NCBI RefSeq assembly: GCF_003226345.1
Contig: NZ_PDOF01000001.1
Coordinates: forward strand, 1,736,001-1,800,000
Direction: 5' to 3'
Origin: Alteribacter lacisalsi
Lineage (GTDB): Bacteria; Bacillota; Bacilli; Bacillales; Salisediminibacteriaceae
Length of the DNA stretch: 64,000 nucleotides
The position numbers and the translations under genes are program-made. The notes beneath the pieces are model-generated. The model worked only from the letters and a program-made list of their open reading frames with translations. It made no database searches and was not told the origin of the DNA. The first letter of the stretch is position 1. Each line of letters opens with the position of its first letter. Below are positions 53,576-63,079 of this stretch, in pieces.

Positions 53576-54032
53576 GCTGTTTCAGTATCTCCTCCTGAAG
53601 AGCGAACATCTCCTGCTCCTCTTCAGCGGTCTGGTGAACGTAACCGATAAGGTGTAGAAAACCGTGGACCGCGAGAAAACCGAGTTCCCTTTCAAAGGAG
53701 TGACCGTATTCTTCAGCCTGTTCCCGGGCTTTATCAACCGAAATTACGATATCGCCCAGCAGATCAGGAATTTCGTCTTCACCATCATGATGATGAATCT
53801 CTTCCTCCCCGTCGTTTAAAGCGAACGATAGCACATCTGTCGCTTTATCGATTCCCCGGTACTCTCTGTTCAATTCCCGGATTTCTTCATTTCCGGTAAA
53901 GGTTACGGATAACTCTGCCGAGGGTTCAAGCTCTTTTACTTCGTAAGCCGTTACGAGAACATTCCGGACAAGGTCGAGATGGTGCTCGTCCAGTCCACCC
54001 GTTTCATCAATCAGTTCCATTTGGTCAGCCAT
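53559..54032 (-). CDS. ybeY: Endoribonuclease YbeY
   Basis: The 157-residue metalloprotein matures rRNA and takes part in ribosome quality control. The zinc motif HGFLHLIGYVH is complete (three His), with GDIVISVDKAREQAEEYG preceding. Its Asp/Glu-rich insert (DGEEEIHHHDGEDEI) is longer than usual. It overlaps pgpH by 8 bases and dgkA by 17 bases. GAAGGTGA precedes ATG 54032. Confidence 0.95.
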   Translation of the reverse strand: MADQMELIDETGGLDEHHLDLVRNVLVTAYEVKELEPSAELSVTFTGNEEIRELNREYRGIDKATDVLSFALNDGEEEIHHHDGEDEIPDLLGDIVISVDKAREQAEEYGHSFERELGFLAVHGFLHLIGYVHQTAEEEQEMFALQEEILKQHDLKK

Positions 54033-56328
54033 GTATTTTCACCTTCTCTTTTACCACATTTTTTTCCGTAATTTCATCCGGGTATTCAATTCTTGAGTGG
54101 AAAGTTCCCTGGAGCGTCTCACAAATGGAGCGGGAAATCAGATTCAGCTCTTTCATCGTAAGATCGCACTCATCAAACTGCCCGTCCTCAAGACGGTCAC
54201 TAATAATTTTCTTTACCAGAGTCTCGATTTTTTCAGGTGTCGGATGCTGCATGGACCGCACTGCTGCTTCAACAGAATCAGCAATACCTATGATGGCAGA
54301 CTCCCGGGTCTGGGCTTTGGGGCCAGGGTACCTGAACTCACTTTCAGGAACATCGAGTTCCGAATTGTTTTTCGCTTTATAGTAGAAATACTTAAGCAGC
54401 GTCGTCCCGTGGTGCTGTTCTGCAATATCAATAATTTCCTTGGGCATCCGGTGTTCCCTCAGCAGAGCGGCCCCGTCATATGGATGGGCGATTATAATTG
54501 TTTTACTAAGCTGGGGAGAAATTTTATCATGCGGATTTTCAATCTTCATCTGATTCTCAATGAAAAAGTGCGGCCGCTTTGTTTTCCCCAGATCATGATA
54601 GTAGGAACCGACCCTGGCAAGAAGACCGTTAGCACCGACAGACTCGCACGCAGCTTCGGACAAATTCGCAACGATGACACTATGGTGGTACGTTCCCGGA
54701 GCCTCGAGCAGAATTTTTCTGAGAAGTGGATGATTAGGGCTGGATAGTTCAATCAGCTTCATCGTTGATAAAATTCCGAAACCAGCTTCAAAAAATGGAA
54801 TCAGTCCAATTGTCAGAATCGCTGCCAGAACTCCTGCAGCAGCTGCAAAGCCTGCGCTCAGACCGGCTTCCACCAGCGAGAACTGTGTTCCTCTGAGCAT
54901 CATGATGGCAAAAATAACAATGACGTTCAGAGTTGCCACAAATAGACCAGCCTGCAGGATCCGCACCATTCTGTGGGACTGACTAAGGAAGAACGTGCTG
55001 CCTACACAGCTGAAGAAGACGAATAAGCCATGAATATAGTTAACGACTCCTGCTGATTCATGATTAAAGATTACGCTGGCTGCAATCGCAAGCATCATAC
55101 TGGTAAATAAAGCCACCCTTGGGTGAAGGAGAATCGTAATCAGCATCGCTGCTGCCGCTACCGGAGCGACCAGTGTGACCCCCGCCAGATTAATAAGATG
55201 AGCGTAGCTCACAAGCTTAAGAATAAATAGAGCAAGAGAAAATATAAGAACATACATGAGCAGGTGCGTGTTATTCGTCTGAAGAGATGTTTTGGCATCA
55301 CTCAGAAAATATCCCAGCATGCTTGTCATAACCAGAACGATCAGAGCAAGACCAATATATGGAAATAAATTTGTGTGATCATCCAGAAGACCGGCCAGAG
55401 CAAGTTCGTTATATACCTCACTCGTTATGAGCTCACCCTCACCTGCTATCAGCTGCCCTTCTCTGATCATGACAGGTTCAACATTTTCCACTGCAAGCTG
55501 TCTCGCCTGTTCTGTTGCTTCCTGATCGTAAAGATAGTTCGCTGTAATGCTGAATCGGGCCAGCTCAAGTAAACTGCTGTAGAGGGCCTGATCCACACCG
55601 GATACGGAAACACGGTGAGCAGCGGTAGCCCTTGCCTCATCCACTTCATCCAGTCTGATATTGTTGTTATCCATCACTGTCACAATGACATTTTCAAGGA
55701 TGGACTTTGCCTCCTGCCTCTGTTCCTCGCTGGCATTCAGAAGAGCGAGCAGCGTTTCATCATCGTCCAGTTCAGCATTCGCCCGGCTGGACATTAAAGC
55801 ACGGAGCTGGCTAACCATCTGTTCTTCTGTGAGTGGTTCAGGAGGGGCAGTTCCGGCTGACTCCGAAGCATCCCCTTCTTGTGCTTCTTCATTTTCATCG
55901 CTGCTTTCCTCAGACTCCTCTTGCTCCTGTTCTGCCTCTTCGGCACGGGCTTCATAAGCTTCTACCTCGCGTTCAATGGCTTCTGCTTCTGAGGCCACAC
56001 GTGCAGCGAGATCAAAGATTTCATTTGCCTGCTCGACCTGATTATCCGTATAACGGCTCTCAAGCGAGTAGACAGATTCCACTTCGGCGGCAGCGTCCTG
56101 ACGTCTCTGTTCAGTTTCCTCACGGTCCTCAATTGTTACCGGGGACCGGATATCCTGGTCTGCAATCGTACCTGAACTTACATTAAGTGATTCAGGAATA
56201 ACATTTGATACCATAGAGGCATAGAGAAGGATGCCGAGCAATACAAATAGACTGAGTCGGATATAACGATGTTCTTTGAGTTTCTTCCACCATTGCTGCT
56301 GATCGATAGGTGATGAACGTTTCCCCAA
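54025..56328 (-). CDS. pgpH: 7TM-HD cyclic di-AMP phosphodiesterase PgpH
   Basis: The 767-residue product degrades c-di-AMP at the membrane. After a first membrane segment (about 25-45) there is an extracellular 7TMR-HDED domain (about 55-300), then seven membrane segments (about 325-530), and a cytoplasmic HD domain with HHSVIVANL, YYHDLGKTKRP and HPYDGAAL. The outer domain holds an acidic insert (EQEQEESEESSDENEEAQEG), making it longer than B. subtilis YqfF. The start is uncertain: TTG 56328 has GAGGTGA 5 bases upstream; GTG 56337 and TTG 56352 are alternatives. Confidence 0.95.
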   Translation of the reverse strand: MGKRSSPIDQQQWWKKLKEHRYIRLSLFVLLGILLYASMVSNVIPESLNVSSGTIADQDIRSPVTIEDREETEQRRQDAAAEVESVYSLESRYTDNQVEQANEIFDLAARVASEAEAIEREVEAYEARAEEAEQEQEESEESSDENEEAQEGDASESAGTAPPEPLTEEQMVSQLRALMSSRANAELDDDETLLALLNASEEQRQEAKSILENVIVTVMDNNNIRLDEVDEARATAAHRVSVSGVDQALYSSLLELARFSITANYLYDQEATEQARQLAVENVEPVMIREGQLIAGEGELITSEVYNELALAGLLDDHTNLFPYIGLALIVLVMTSMLGYFLSDAKTSLQTNNTHLLMYVLIFSLALFILKLVSYAHLINLAGVTLVAPVAAAAMLITILLHPRVALFTSMMLAIAASVIFNHESAGVVNYIHGLFVFFSCVGSTFFLSQSHRMVRILQAGLFVATLNVIVIFAIMMLRGTQFSLVEAGLSAGFAAAAGVLAAILTIGLIPFFEAGFGILSTMKLIELSSPNHPLLRKILLEAPGTYHHSVIVANLSEAACESVGANGLLARVGSYYHDLGKTKRPHFFIENQMKIENPHDKISPQLSKTIIIAHPYDGAALLREHRMPKEIIDIAEQHHGTTLLKYFYYKAKNNSELDVPESEFRYPGPKAQTRESAIIGIADSVEAAVRSMQHPTPEKIETLVKKIISDRLEDGQFDECDLTMKELNLISRSICETLQGTFHSRIEYPDEITEKNVVKEKVKIHG

Positions 56329-56381
56329 TTGATTCACCTCATACTTCTCCAAACGACCCGCTCACCTGCAGGTTCATCTGT

Positions 56382-57362
56382 TTATTCCAGGCCGGCTTGA
56401 TCTTTCTCTCCAAGGTCATAGGCATCAATAATCTTCTGAACGAGTGTATGCCGGACAACATCCGACGCTTCAAGATAATGAAAATCTATTCCGGAAACAC
56501 CTGAGAGTATGCCGGTGGCCGCTTTAAGACCGGATTGTTTTCCTCTTGGGAGATCAATTTGAGTCAGATCCCCTGTAATGACCATTTTGGATCCGAACCC
56601 GAGGCGGGTGAGGAACATTTTTATTTGTTCTCTCGTCGTGTTCTGTGCTTCATCCAGAATGACAAAACTGTCGTCAAGGGTGCGGCCGCGCATGTAGGCA
56701 AGCGGCGCGATTTCAATCGTTCCTCTTTCCAGCATACGTTCGGTCTGTTCCATACCGAGGACGTCATGAAGACCATCGTAAAGAGGTCTCAGATAAGGAT
56801 CTACCTTTTCCTTCAGGTCACCTGGAAGAAACCCGAGGTTTTCCCCTGCCTCCACCGCTGGACGTGTCAGGACTATTCGTTTCACATGTCCCTCTTTAAG
56901 AGCATGAACAGCCATGACAACTGCCAGGTACGTTTTTCCTGTGCCGGCAGGGCCGATGCCGAATACGATATCACGTTTACGGATCGACGATACATAATGA
57001 CGCTGTCCAATCGTCTTGGCAAGGATCGGCTTCCCTTTTGCATTGACTGTAATCTTCTCATCAAAAAGATCCAGAAGCTGTTCAAGCTGTCCTTTTTCCG
57101 CCATTTGGGCTGCATAAACAACATCGCGCTCCTGCAGTGATGTTCCTTTTCTGATCAGCTGTAAAAGCGTATACAAGACATTTTGGACGAGCCCCACTGT
57201 GTCTTCATTTCCGACAACAGTGACCTGCTCGCCCCTCGTTAAAATCGTCACATTCAATTTTTCTTCCAAACGCGTCAAATGACGGTCGTTTGGACCAAAA
57301 AGGGCCTGGACTTCATTACCGTCCTGAACCTGTAAATCGATTGTCTGTCTGATCTCTGTCAA
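56382..57362 (-). CDS. phoH: PhoH-like ATPase
   Basis: The 326-residue product has an N-terminal KH-like segment and a P-loop ATPase domain with FGIGPAGTGKTYLAVVMAV (Walker A at about 140-147), TRPAVEAGENLGFLPGDL, and Walker B DDSFVILDEAQNTT. It is commonly linked to RNA metabolism with ybeY, with which it is clustered here. Start: TTG 57362 has AAGGAG 10 bases upstream and aligns with the family; TTG 57371 is only 1 base from the same site. It overlaps nothing; yqfD ends 5 bases upstream. Confidence 0.95.
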   Translation of the reverse strand: MTEIRQTIDLQVQDGNEVQALFGPNDRHLTRLEEKLNVTILTRGEQVTVVGNEDTVGLVQNVLYTLLQLIRKGTSLQERDVVYAAQMAEKGQLEQLLDLFDEKITVNAKGKPILAKTIGQRHYVSSIRKRDIVFGIGPAGTGKTYLAVVMAVHALKEGHVKRIVLTRPAVEAGENLGFLPGDLKEKVDPYLRPLYDGLHDVLGMEQTERMLERGTIEIAPLAYMRGRTLDDSFVILDEAQNTTREQIKMFLTRLGFGSKMVITGDLTQIDLPRGKQSGLKAATGILSGVSGIDFHYLEASDVVRHTLVQKIIDAYDLGEKDQAGLE

Positions 57363-57367
57363 TAGTC

Positions 57368-58555
57368 TCAATCTCCTTGAATGATCGGTTGTTTTCTCGC
57401 AATATCATCAATTACCCGATAGTGTATGGTTACTATAACTTTACCATTCACCTGTTCTTCGTGCAAAACTTTTTCTCCCGATATTTCGGCTTTACTGCTA
57501 AATTGTTCCAGCACTTCAACCCTTCCTTTTTCAAGTGCCTCCGTGACGGCTTCTTCTTTTGTGAAAGCACGTTCCGACGCATTCGTTTCACGGTTCGTTT
57601 CCTTCGTATAAGTAAACGGCAGTCTATAACCCATAATATTAAACTCGCGGACATGGGACTCATGTTTCTGACTTTTAAAATCGTGAGTGCCAAAACCCCA
57701 GAACGGTACTGTCCAATTGCCAATATTAAGTTTATGAGCTGTGTGAGTTTCGCCTGTTACAGCCTGAAACTTCTGCTCCAGCGGAACCGTTACCTGTGCC
57801 TTGTACCAGATTTCACCGAACACTTCGCCTTTTGCAGGAACCCGCTGCTGTTTACCCTCTTTTCCAATCAGACCTGCAACGAGCAGATCACCTTTTTCTA
57901 CAACATCGTTCGCCTGTACAACAGCACTTCCATCTTCAACAAAGAGCCTTTTTATAACTGCTTTTCTGTCAGCTACCAAGTGTCCCGGTGCCTGAGCAGG
58001 TTCTTTTTCCGCCAGTTCTTTTTCTACAACCTGAAAATGGTAGGTTGTTCCGCGCACGGTCACCCCTATCCAGGTGGCAGCAGGAATTTGATCACTAATC
58101 TGCTGCTGGATGATTTCCGGTGGCGGAAGGCGGAACTGAAGCTGTCCAGTTTTAATGCCCAGTTCGTCCACTTTCTGCCTAATTTCATGCTCCACTGCAG
58201 GAGAGGCTCCCTCTATTTCCACATTCCATACCATATTCGCAAGCATAAACATTATGGCGATAAATACAGCAGCCCCGGTAACAAAGCCTGTACGAATAAG
58301 CATTTTCCTTATAACAAACGGGGCCCCATGCCGCTCAAGAAAACGAATTTTACACCCTGCTTCCCTGCATACCGGACGCAGACGCTTCACATCATCCAGA
58401 AGAACCGAGCAGATGTACGTTTTCTCCCCGGCCTGTCTGATATCCCAGATCATTATTTTTCTTTCACCGCATCGGTTAATAAACAATTCCGGATAGGTGC
58501 CTTCAACTTTCACCCGCACATATCCGGAGAACGTATTAATCCACATGTTTTTCAT
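57368..58555 (-). CDS. yqfD: Sporulation protein YqfD
   Basis: The 395-residue product has an N-terminal domain (1-85), one membrane segment (about 90-112) and a large extracytoplasmic domain with a YqfD-type pattern (VEIEGASPAVEHEIRQKVDE, TWIGVTVRGTTYHFQVVEK). In B. subtilis it is under sigma-E and acts in the mother cell during sporulation. Start: ATG 58555 with AGGGGA 8 bases upstream. It follows yqfC after 5 bases. An antisense frame of 453 codons crosses this gene but has no support. Confidence 0.93.
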   Translation of the reverse strand: MKNMWINTFSGYVRVKVEGTYPELFINRCGERKIMIWDIRQAGEKTYICSVLLDDVKRLRPVCREAGCKIRFLERHGAPFVIRKMLIRTGFVTGAAVFIAIMFMLANMVWNVEIEGASPAVEHEIRQKVDELGIKTGQLQFRLPPPEIIQQQISDQIPAATWIGVTVRGTTYHFQVVEKELAEKEPAQAPGHLVADRKAVIKRLFVEDGSAVVQANDVVEKGDLLVAGLIGKEGKQQRVPAKGEVFGEIWYKAQVTVPLEQKFQAVTGETHTAHKLNIGNWTVPFWGFGTHDFKSQKHESHVREFNIMGYRLPFTYTKETNRETNASERAFTKEEAVTEALEKGRVEVLEQFSSKAEISGEKVLHEEQVNGKVIVTIHYRVIDDIARKQPIIQGD

Positions 58556-58560
58556 TTGGC

Positions 58561-58860
58561 TCATCCCCTGCCTGTCTCATTCTCAAATACATATTGGACA
58601 CTGATGATTTTGCCTTCGAGCAGAATTTCCTCAGGAAGAATGGTTTTAATTACAAAACCACTCCCCCTGATCAGAAGCTGCCCGTCATCGAGACGCAGCC
58701 GCATTTCGTCTCTTGAAAACCGCAGCACGCCCCGATGATTCTCTATGTAAATGTGAAGGTGCCCGACCATAGTAATCCGCGGGAGGTTCATCATGACATC
58801 AGCGGGAAGTTCCATTCTTTCTGTCATCCACTGTTTGACCCATCTTCTCATCTTCTTCAT
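58561..58860 (-). CDS. yqfC: Sporulation protein YqfC
   Basis: The 99-residue product belongs to the YqfC/YabP-like family: LPADVMMNLPRITMVGHLHIY, ENHRGVLRFS and LLIRGSGFVI are typical. In B. subtilis it is expressed with yqfD in the mother cell. AAAGGGGG precedes ATG 58860. No convincing sigma-E promoter was found in the 125 bases upstream. Confidence 0.92.
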   Translation of the reverse strand: MKKMRRWVKQWMTERMELPADVMMNLPRITMVGHLHIYIENHRGVLRFSRDEMRLRLDDGQLLIRGSGFVIKTILPEEILLEGKIISVQYVFENETGRG

Positions 58861-58986
58861 GATGAACCCCCTTTCCCAACATATCTATGTCAGGAAAGGA
58901 ACACGTATCACTCATTCAGGTAAAAAGGTGGAGGGGATAAAGCGGTATGCGCCGTAAAACACCTCCTGGAAATTAGCAATAAACAT

Positions 58987-59019
58987 AAAAAAAGACAAAG
59001 GTCCTAAGACCCTTGTCTT
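58987..59019 (-). terminator. Terminator overlapping the stop of the 59004 gene
   Basis: AAGACAAGGGTC/GACCTTTGTCTT stem (59008-59019, 58992-59003) with loop ctaa containing the TAG stop, and a T-run on the minus strand. It separates this gene from the yqfC operon. Confidence 0.9.
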
Positions 59020-59621
59020 CTTCCTGAATATCCGCCGCCGCGCCTTTGTCCCATACTCCGTCCTTTAGGAGGACCGAGAATTTCAGACCATACAACGCCT
59101 TTTACAGCATCTTCTCGGCTGACTCTGCTGAAATCCAGCTCGATGCGGCTTTTCTTTGATCTCTGTTCTTTCTGAAGGATCGGGGAATCGTGACCAAGCT
59201 TTTTAGCCCGTCTTTCCGCTTCCTTTTTCCGCGCCTTCATTTCGGAGTACTGTTCGCTCAAATCATCGTTCGATTCTGCCAGTTCCGCGCGTCCTCTGCT
59301 CTCTGCAGCATAAGTATCACGGGACGGCTGATTTTTTTCGTTTAGTGAGCGCGGTTCCCGGTACGTTCCCGATTCTGCACGGGGCTGCCGCTCTGTCGGA
59401 GAAGCATCCTGGCTATCCTGGAGGATGATATCCCTCCAGCTCACCTCATCTTCATTTCGGCCCTGCTGCCTGCTGTCAGGAGAGGGCTGACGGGGCCTCT
59501 GCGGACCGTCCCCTTGTTCCTTGTTAGCGGCACCAATACCACCGAAAATGCTCATCAGAACGAATATAATCGGCAGGAGAATGAACGGATTTTCAGCGAT
59601 CATCCGGAATAATCCTTCCAT
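59004..59621 (-). CDS. Unknown membrane-anchored charged protein downstream of floA
   Basis: The 205-residue product has one N-terminal membrane segment (about 12-31, FILLPIIFVLMSIFGGIG), then a long charged, Gln/Arg/Ser-rich region likely disordered or coiled coil (EQYSEMKARKKEAERRAKKL), and a conserved-looking C-terminal patch (ELDFSRVSREDAVKGVVWSE, ILGPPKGR). The patch may bind another protein. Its place directly after floA corresponds to the yqfB slot of B. subtilis, but I cannot assert homology. Start: ATG 59621 with GGAGG 9 bases upstream. Confidence 0.8.
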   Translation of the reverse strand: MEGLFRMIAENPFILLPIIFVLMSIFGGIGAANKEQGDGPQRPRQPSPDSRQQGRNEDEVSWRDIILQDSQDASPTERQPRAESGTYREPRSLNEKNQPSRDTYAAESRGRAELAESNDDLSEQYSEMKARKKEAERRAKKLGHDSPILQKEQRSKKSRIELDFSRVSREDAVKGVVWSEILGPPKGRSMGQRRGGGYSGRRQGS

Positions 59622-59667
59622 CGTCAAGCGCCTCCTTTATGAAAGCGACACTGCTTAAAACCGGCCA

Positions 59668-60678
59668 TTATCGGTCTGTCGGCTTTTTAGTCTGGTCTTC
59701 TTCTTCACCATCGTCGGTCGCTTTTCCGATTGAATCACGCATATCCGTATCTGCTTTAACGTTGTTAAAATTCATGTAGTCCATTACACCTAGGTTGCCT
59801 GAACGCAGGGCTTCAGACATGGCAAGCGGTACTTCTGCTTCTGCCTCTACAACCTTCGCGCGCATTTCTTCTACGCGGGCCTTCATTTCCTGTTCTTTCG
59901 CTACGGCCATTGCACGGCGTTCTTCCGCTTTTGCCTGGGCAATTTTCTTATCGGCTTCTGCCTGGTCAGTCTGTAGACCGGCACCGATGTTTTTGCCGAT
60001 GTCAATGTCGGCGATATCGATTGAAAGAATCTCAAAAGCGGTTCCGGAGTCAAGACCCTTCTTAAGTACAGTCTGTGAAATCAAATCCGGATTTTCAAGC
60101 ACTTTCTTATGGCTCTCGGAAGAACCGATTGTAGAAACAATCCCTTCACCTACACGGGCGATTACTGTGTCTTCACCGGCACCACCGACAAGACGGTCGA
60201 TGTTGGCACGTACAGTAATACGGGCTTTCGCTTTAACTTCAATTCCGTCCATAGCCACACCGGCAATAAACGGAGTTTCAATAACCTTCGGGTTTACACT
60301 CATCTGAACGGCTTCAAGTACGTCACGACCGGCAAGGTCAATTGCGGCACAGCGCTCAAAGCTGAGTTCAATATTGGCTCGCTGGGCAGCGATCAGCGCA
60401 TTTACAGCGCGGTCAACGTTACCACCGGCGAGGTAATGTCCTTCAAGTTTGTTCGTGTTCAGGTCAAGACCTGCTTTTACTGCTTTAATCAACGGTACCA
60501 CAACGCGCTGGGGAACAACCCGGCGCAGACGCATACCGACAAGCTGCCAGATTCCGATTTTAACACCGGCTGCCCACGCTGAGATCCAGAGTGTAATCGG
60601 TACGAATGTAAAGAGTACCACAAAGAAAATAATAAGCAGTCCGAGCCCAATAAGAATCATTAACTGATCTGTTGGCAT
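59668..60678 (-). CDS. floA: Flotillin-like protein FloA
   Basis: The 336-residue product has an N-terminal membrane hairpin (about 5-28), an SPFH/PHB domain, and a C-terminal flotillin-type helical part rich in EA and KA repeats ([19 protein letters not shown]). It scaffolds membrane microdomains. It is immediately downstream of nfeD (47 bases), as in B. subtilis yqeZ-yqfA; NfeD and flotillin pairs are widely conserved. Confidence 0.96.
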   Translation of the reverse strand: MPTDQLMILIGLGLLIIFFVVLFTFVPITLWISAWAAGVKIGIWQLVGMRLRRVVPQRVVVPLIKAVKAGLDLNTNKLEGHYLAGGNVDRAVNALIAAQRANIELSFERCAAIDLAGRDVLEAVQMSVNPKVIETPFIAGVAMDGIEVKAKARITVRANIDRLVGGAGEDTVIARVGEGIVSTIGSSESHKKVLENPDLISQTVLKKGLDSGTAFEILSIDIADIDIGKNIGAGLQTDQAEADKKIAQAKAEERRAMAVAKEQEMKARVEEMRAKVVEAEAEVPLAMSEALRSGNLGVMDYMNFNNVKADTDMRDSIGKATDDGEEEDQTKKPTDR

Positions 60679-60725
60679 CTGTTTTCCTCCTCTAAATTAA
60701 CATCAGATTTTCAGTTTTCCCGTCA

Positions 60726-62075
60726 TCATGATCCGTCATCCGCCAGGTCATCATCCATCTCCCTGACGACGATTCTGGATCCTGATGTTGAGATTACCTT
60801 TACTTTCCTTCCTTGTTCAATATAGCCTCCTTCAGAAACCACGTCAAGTCGTTCATTATCAATCAGCGCGGTTCCGGAAGGTCTCAGAACCGTCAGTGCC
60901 TCACCGAGAGTTCCTACAAGATCTTTTCTCGTCTCACTGGACACATAGCCTTCTTCCGTATTTGTGGATTCGGAAAGTACAAACCGTTTCATCGGCCCTT
61001 TGAATCCAACATACTTGAACAGAAGAATCATGGCAGTGATGGCTACGACAGTCGCGATCATGATGGATGTGAGTACGGTCATCGTATCGGCCGAGCCGAG
61101 CACGAGACTGGCTATTATGGCTCCGATCCCCAGTGCACCGAATATTCCAAATCCGGGAACGAGAATCTCAATAACCAGGAGCACAACACCTGCTCCAAAA
61201 AGAATAAATGCTTCCCAGCCGGCAAAACCTGCAACCATGTGGCCAAAGAAGAATAAAAACAATGCGCCAAGACCCATAAAACCCGGAATACCGAATCCCG
61301 GCGAGTAAAGCTCCAGTACAAGACCCAGGCTTCCAATAGAAAGAAGAATTGGAATTATGATCGGATGTGTGACAAACCTTGCAATCTGCTCGGCAAAGCT
61401 GACTTCCATTTCCCGTTCAATTGCGTTCTCAAGACCGAGATATTCAAGCAGTTCCTCCCGATTTGATGCAATTGCCTCCGCATAATTTTCCTCAAATGCC
61501 TCTCTCGCATTGAATGTTAGAAGTTCGCCTTCACCTGCACGGTACTCCGGCAAATTTATACCCGGGTCTGCCATGGCAAGAGCGAACTGCGGGTCACGGT
61601 CATTTTTCTCTGCCGCATCCTGCATCCGTGCAAGCCACACCGACTGTGATTTCGTGTCTGCTGCATTACCGGAGCCGTCCACCACCGCTGCGGAGCCCAT
61701 ATCCGTCCCCGGCATCATGACGATGTTATCTGCCATCAGAGAGATATAAGCACCGGCACTGAGGGCCTCATTTACAACAAAAGCTGTAATTGGAATGTCC
61801 GTATTGTTCATAAGACTGGCAATTCTGCCTGCTGCATCAACGAAGCCACCCGGGGTGTCCACCTCCAGTACGATATGGTCCGCCCCTTCTTCGGCCGCCT
61901 GTTCAAACGACCGTTCCATGAATGCAAGAAGCCCCCGTTCAACAGCCTGTTCTACCGGAACGTAATAAACCAGCTTCCCTTCGCCTCCGCTTTCAGCCTG
62001 GGGCGGCAGGAGAAGCATAAAAATTGAAGTAAAAATAAAGAGGGTGTACAGTGACAATCGAAACGTCTTCATCAT
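60726..62075 (-). CDS. yqeZ: NfeD (long form) with ClpP-like serine protease domain
   Basis: The 449-residue product has a signal peptide, a ClpP-class serine protease domain (about 33-215; EVDTPGGFVDAAGR, and nucleophile Ser106 in EALSAGAYISL), membrane segments (about 235-360) and a C-terminal OB domain (TLGEALTVLRPSGTALIDNE, KVKVISTSGSRIVV). It pairs with the flotillin encoded next. GGGGGG precedes ATG 62075. Confidence 0.95.
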   Translation of the reverse strand: MMKTFRLSLYTLFIFTSIFMLLLPPQAESGGEGKLVYYVPVEQAVERGLLAFMERSFEQAAEEGADHIVLEVDTPGGFVDAAGRIASLMNNTDIPITAFVVNEALSAGAYISLMADNIVMMPGTDMGSAAVVDGSGNAADTKSQSVWLARMQDAAEKNDRDPQFALAMADPGINLPEYRAGEGELLTFNAREAFEENYAEAIASNREELLEYLGLENAIEREMEVSFAEQIARFVTHPIIIPILLSIGSLGLVLELYSPGFGIPGFMGLGALFLFFFGHMVAGFAGWEAFILFGAGVVLLVIEILVPGFGIFGALGIGAIIASLVLGSADTMTVLTSIMIATVVAITAMILLFKYVGFKGPMKRFVLSESTNTEEGYVSSETRKDLVGTLGEALTVLRPSGTALIDNERLDVVSEGGYIEQGRKVKVISTSGSRIVVREMDDDLADDGS

Positions 62076-62242
62076 TCTTTAATCCCCCCTTCCTGAAGTC
62101 ACGATCAAATGTAAAAAGCGCTGGTAACTGTGTATACGTATACTATTATAAGAAAGTTTCACATTTTTTAATAGAAATTTACCTGTATGTATGAATTTTT
62201 GTCGCACTCCGCTGCAGGAAGGAAGCAGAGGAAAAAAAGCAC

Positions 62243-62278
62243 AAAAAAGAGGACGACCTTATAAAGGCATCCTCTTTG
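62243..62278 (-). terminator. Terminator of rpsU-yqeY
   Basis: AAAGAGGA and TCCTCTTT arms with internal CCTT/AAGG pairing, T-run on the minus strand. Confidence 0.85.
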
Positions 62279-62286
62279 CTTGTTTT

Positions 62287-62730
62287 TTATGACAGGGATT
62301 GAAGCACCAGACGGTTAACTTGACCGCCATCGGCTTTTCCTTTAACTTTTGGCATGATGGCGCCCATCACTTTTCCCATTTCTGCTTTGGACGATGCGCC
62401 TGTTTCAGCAATCGTTTCATCAACAATTTTCTGAAGCTCTTCATCGGAAAGCTGTTCGGGAAGATAGGTATGCAGTACATCCATTTCTGCCTCAACTTTA
62501 GCTACCAGATCATCTCGATTGGCATTTTCGAACTCATGGAGGGATTCTTTACGCTGCTTCATTTCACGGTTCAGAACAGTAAGAACTTCTTCTTCTGTAA
62601 GGTCGGAGCCCTTATTGATCTGTTCGTTTTGTAAAGCGGATTTCACAGAACGAATGACAACGAGCCGCTGTTTCTCTCTGTTCTTCATCGCCTGTTTCAT
62701 ATCTTCATTCAGTTGCTTTTGAAGATCCAA
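62287..62730 (-). CDS. yqeY: GatB/YqeY domain protein
   Basis: The 147-residue product is the stand-alone YqeY family, which shares the tail domain of GatB (amidotransferase) and probably binds tRNA. Key parts: [36 protein letters not shown] and [19 protein letters not shown]. Start: TTG 62730 with AAGGAGAGG about 7 bases upstream. It follows rpsU after 14 bases, as in nearly all Bacillales. Confidence 0.96.
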   Translation of the reverse strand: MDLQKQLNEDMKQAMKNREKQRLVVIRSVKSALQNEQINKGSDLTEEEVLTVLNREMKQRKESLHEFENANRDDLVAKVEAEMDVLHTYLPEQLSDEELQKIVDETIAETGASSKAEMGKVMGAIMPKVKGKADGGQVNRLVLQSLS

Positions 62731-62744
62731 GAAACATCCTCTCC

Positions 62745-62918
62745 TTAAAACTTGCGCTTACGAGCTGCTTCTGATTTTTTCTTACGCTTGATGCTCGGTT
62801 TTTCATAGTGTTTACGTTTACGAACCTCAGCCATGGTACCCTCTTTAGACATCGTTTTTTTGAAGCGACGAAGGGCAGCATCAATGGATTCGTTTTTACG
62901 TACTCGTGTTTCTGCCAT
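62745..62918 (-). CDS. rpsU: Ribosomal protein bS21
   Basis: The 57-residue basic protein of the small ribosomal subunit: [20 protein letters not shown] and a Lys/Arg-rich end. Start: ATG 62918 with GGGAGGG upstream. The first gene of the rpsU-yqeY pair, transcribed from a near-consensus promoter (62978-63006). Confidence 0.98.
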   Translation of the reverse strand: MAETRVRKNESIDAALRRFKKTMSKEGTMAEVRKRKHYEKPSIKRKKKSEAARKRKF

Positions 62919-62977
62919 TCTATTTCCCTCCCTCCAAACAACCAATCAAAGACATACCAATTTGCATGTCTTTTTTG

Positions 62978-63006
62978 ATTATATATGACTCTGCTCTTAT
63001 GGTCAA
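62978..63006 (-). promoter_or_regulatory. rpsU promoter
   Basis: TTGACC (63001-63006), exact 17-base spacer, TATAAT (62978-62983, perfect). Transcription would begin near 62971, at the foot of an 8-bp hairpin (62948-62955 with 62966-62973). Confidence 0.88.
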
Positions 63007-63037
63007 CTTTTACATAAAAAAGATTTCCCTGTCATGC

Positions 63038-63067
63038 TTGTCTTTTTCGGCCATAAACATCTATACA
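63038..63067 (+). promoter_or_regulatory. Candidate promoter of the yqeW-like gene
   Basis: TTGTCT (63038-63043), 18-base spacer, TATACA (63062-63067). It lies so near the ATG at 63080 that the leader would be under 10 bases, so it may not be the real one. Confidence 0.3.
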
Positions 63068-63079
63068 GAGGTGTTGTCC

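Noticed and set aside
57377-58738. Plus-strand open frame of 453 codons
   Set aside because: It is antisense to yqfD and yqfC, both clearly recognised. No ribosome binding site and no recognisable domain; residue composition is that of a reverse-frame shadow.
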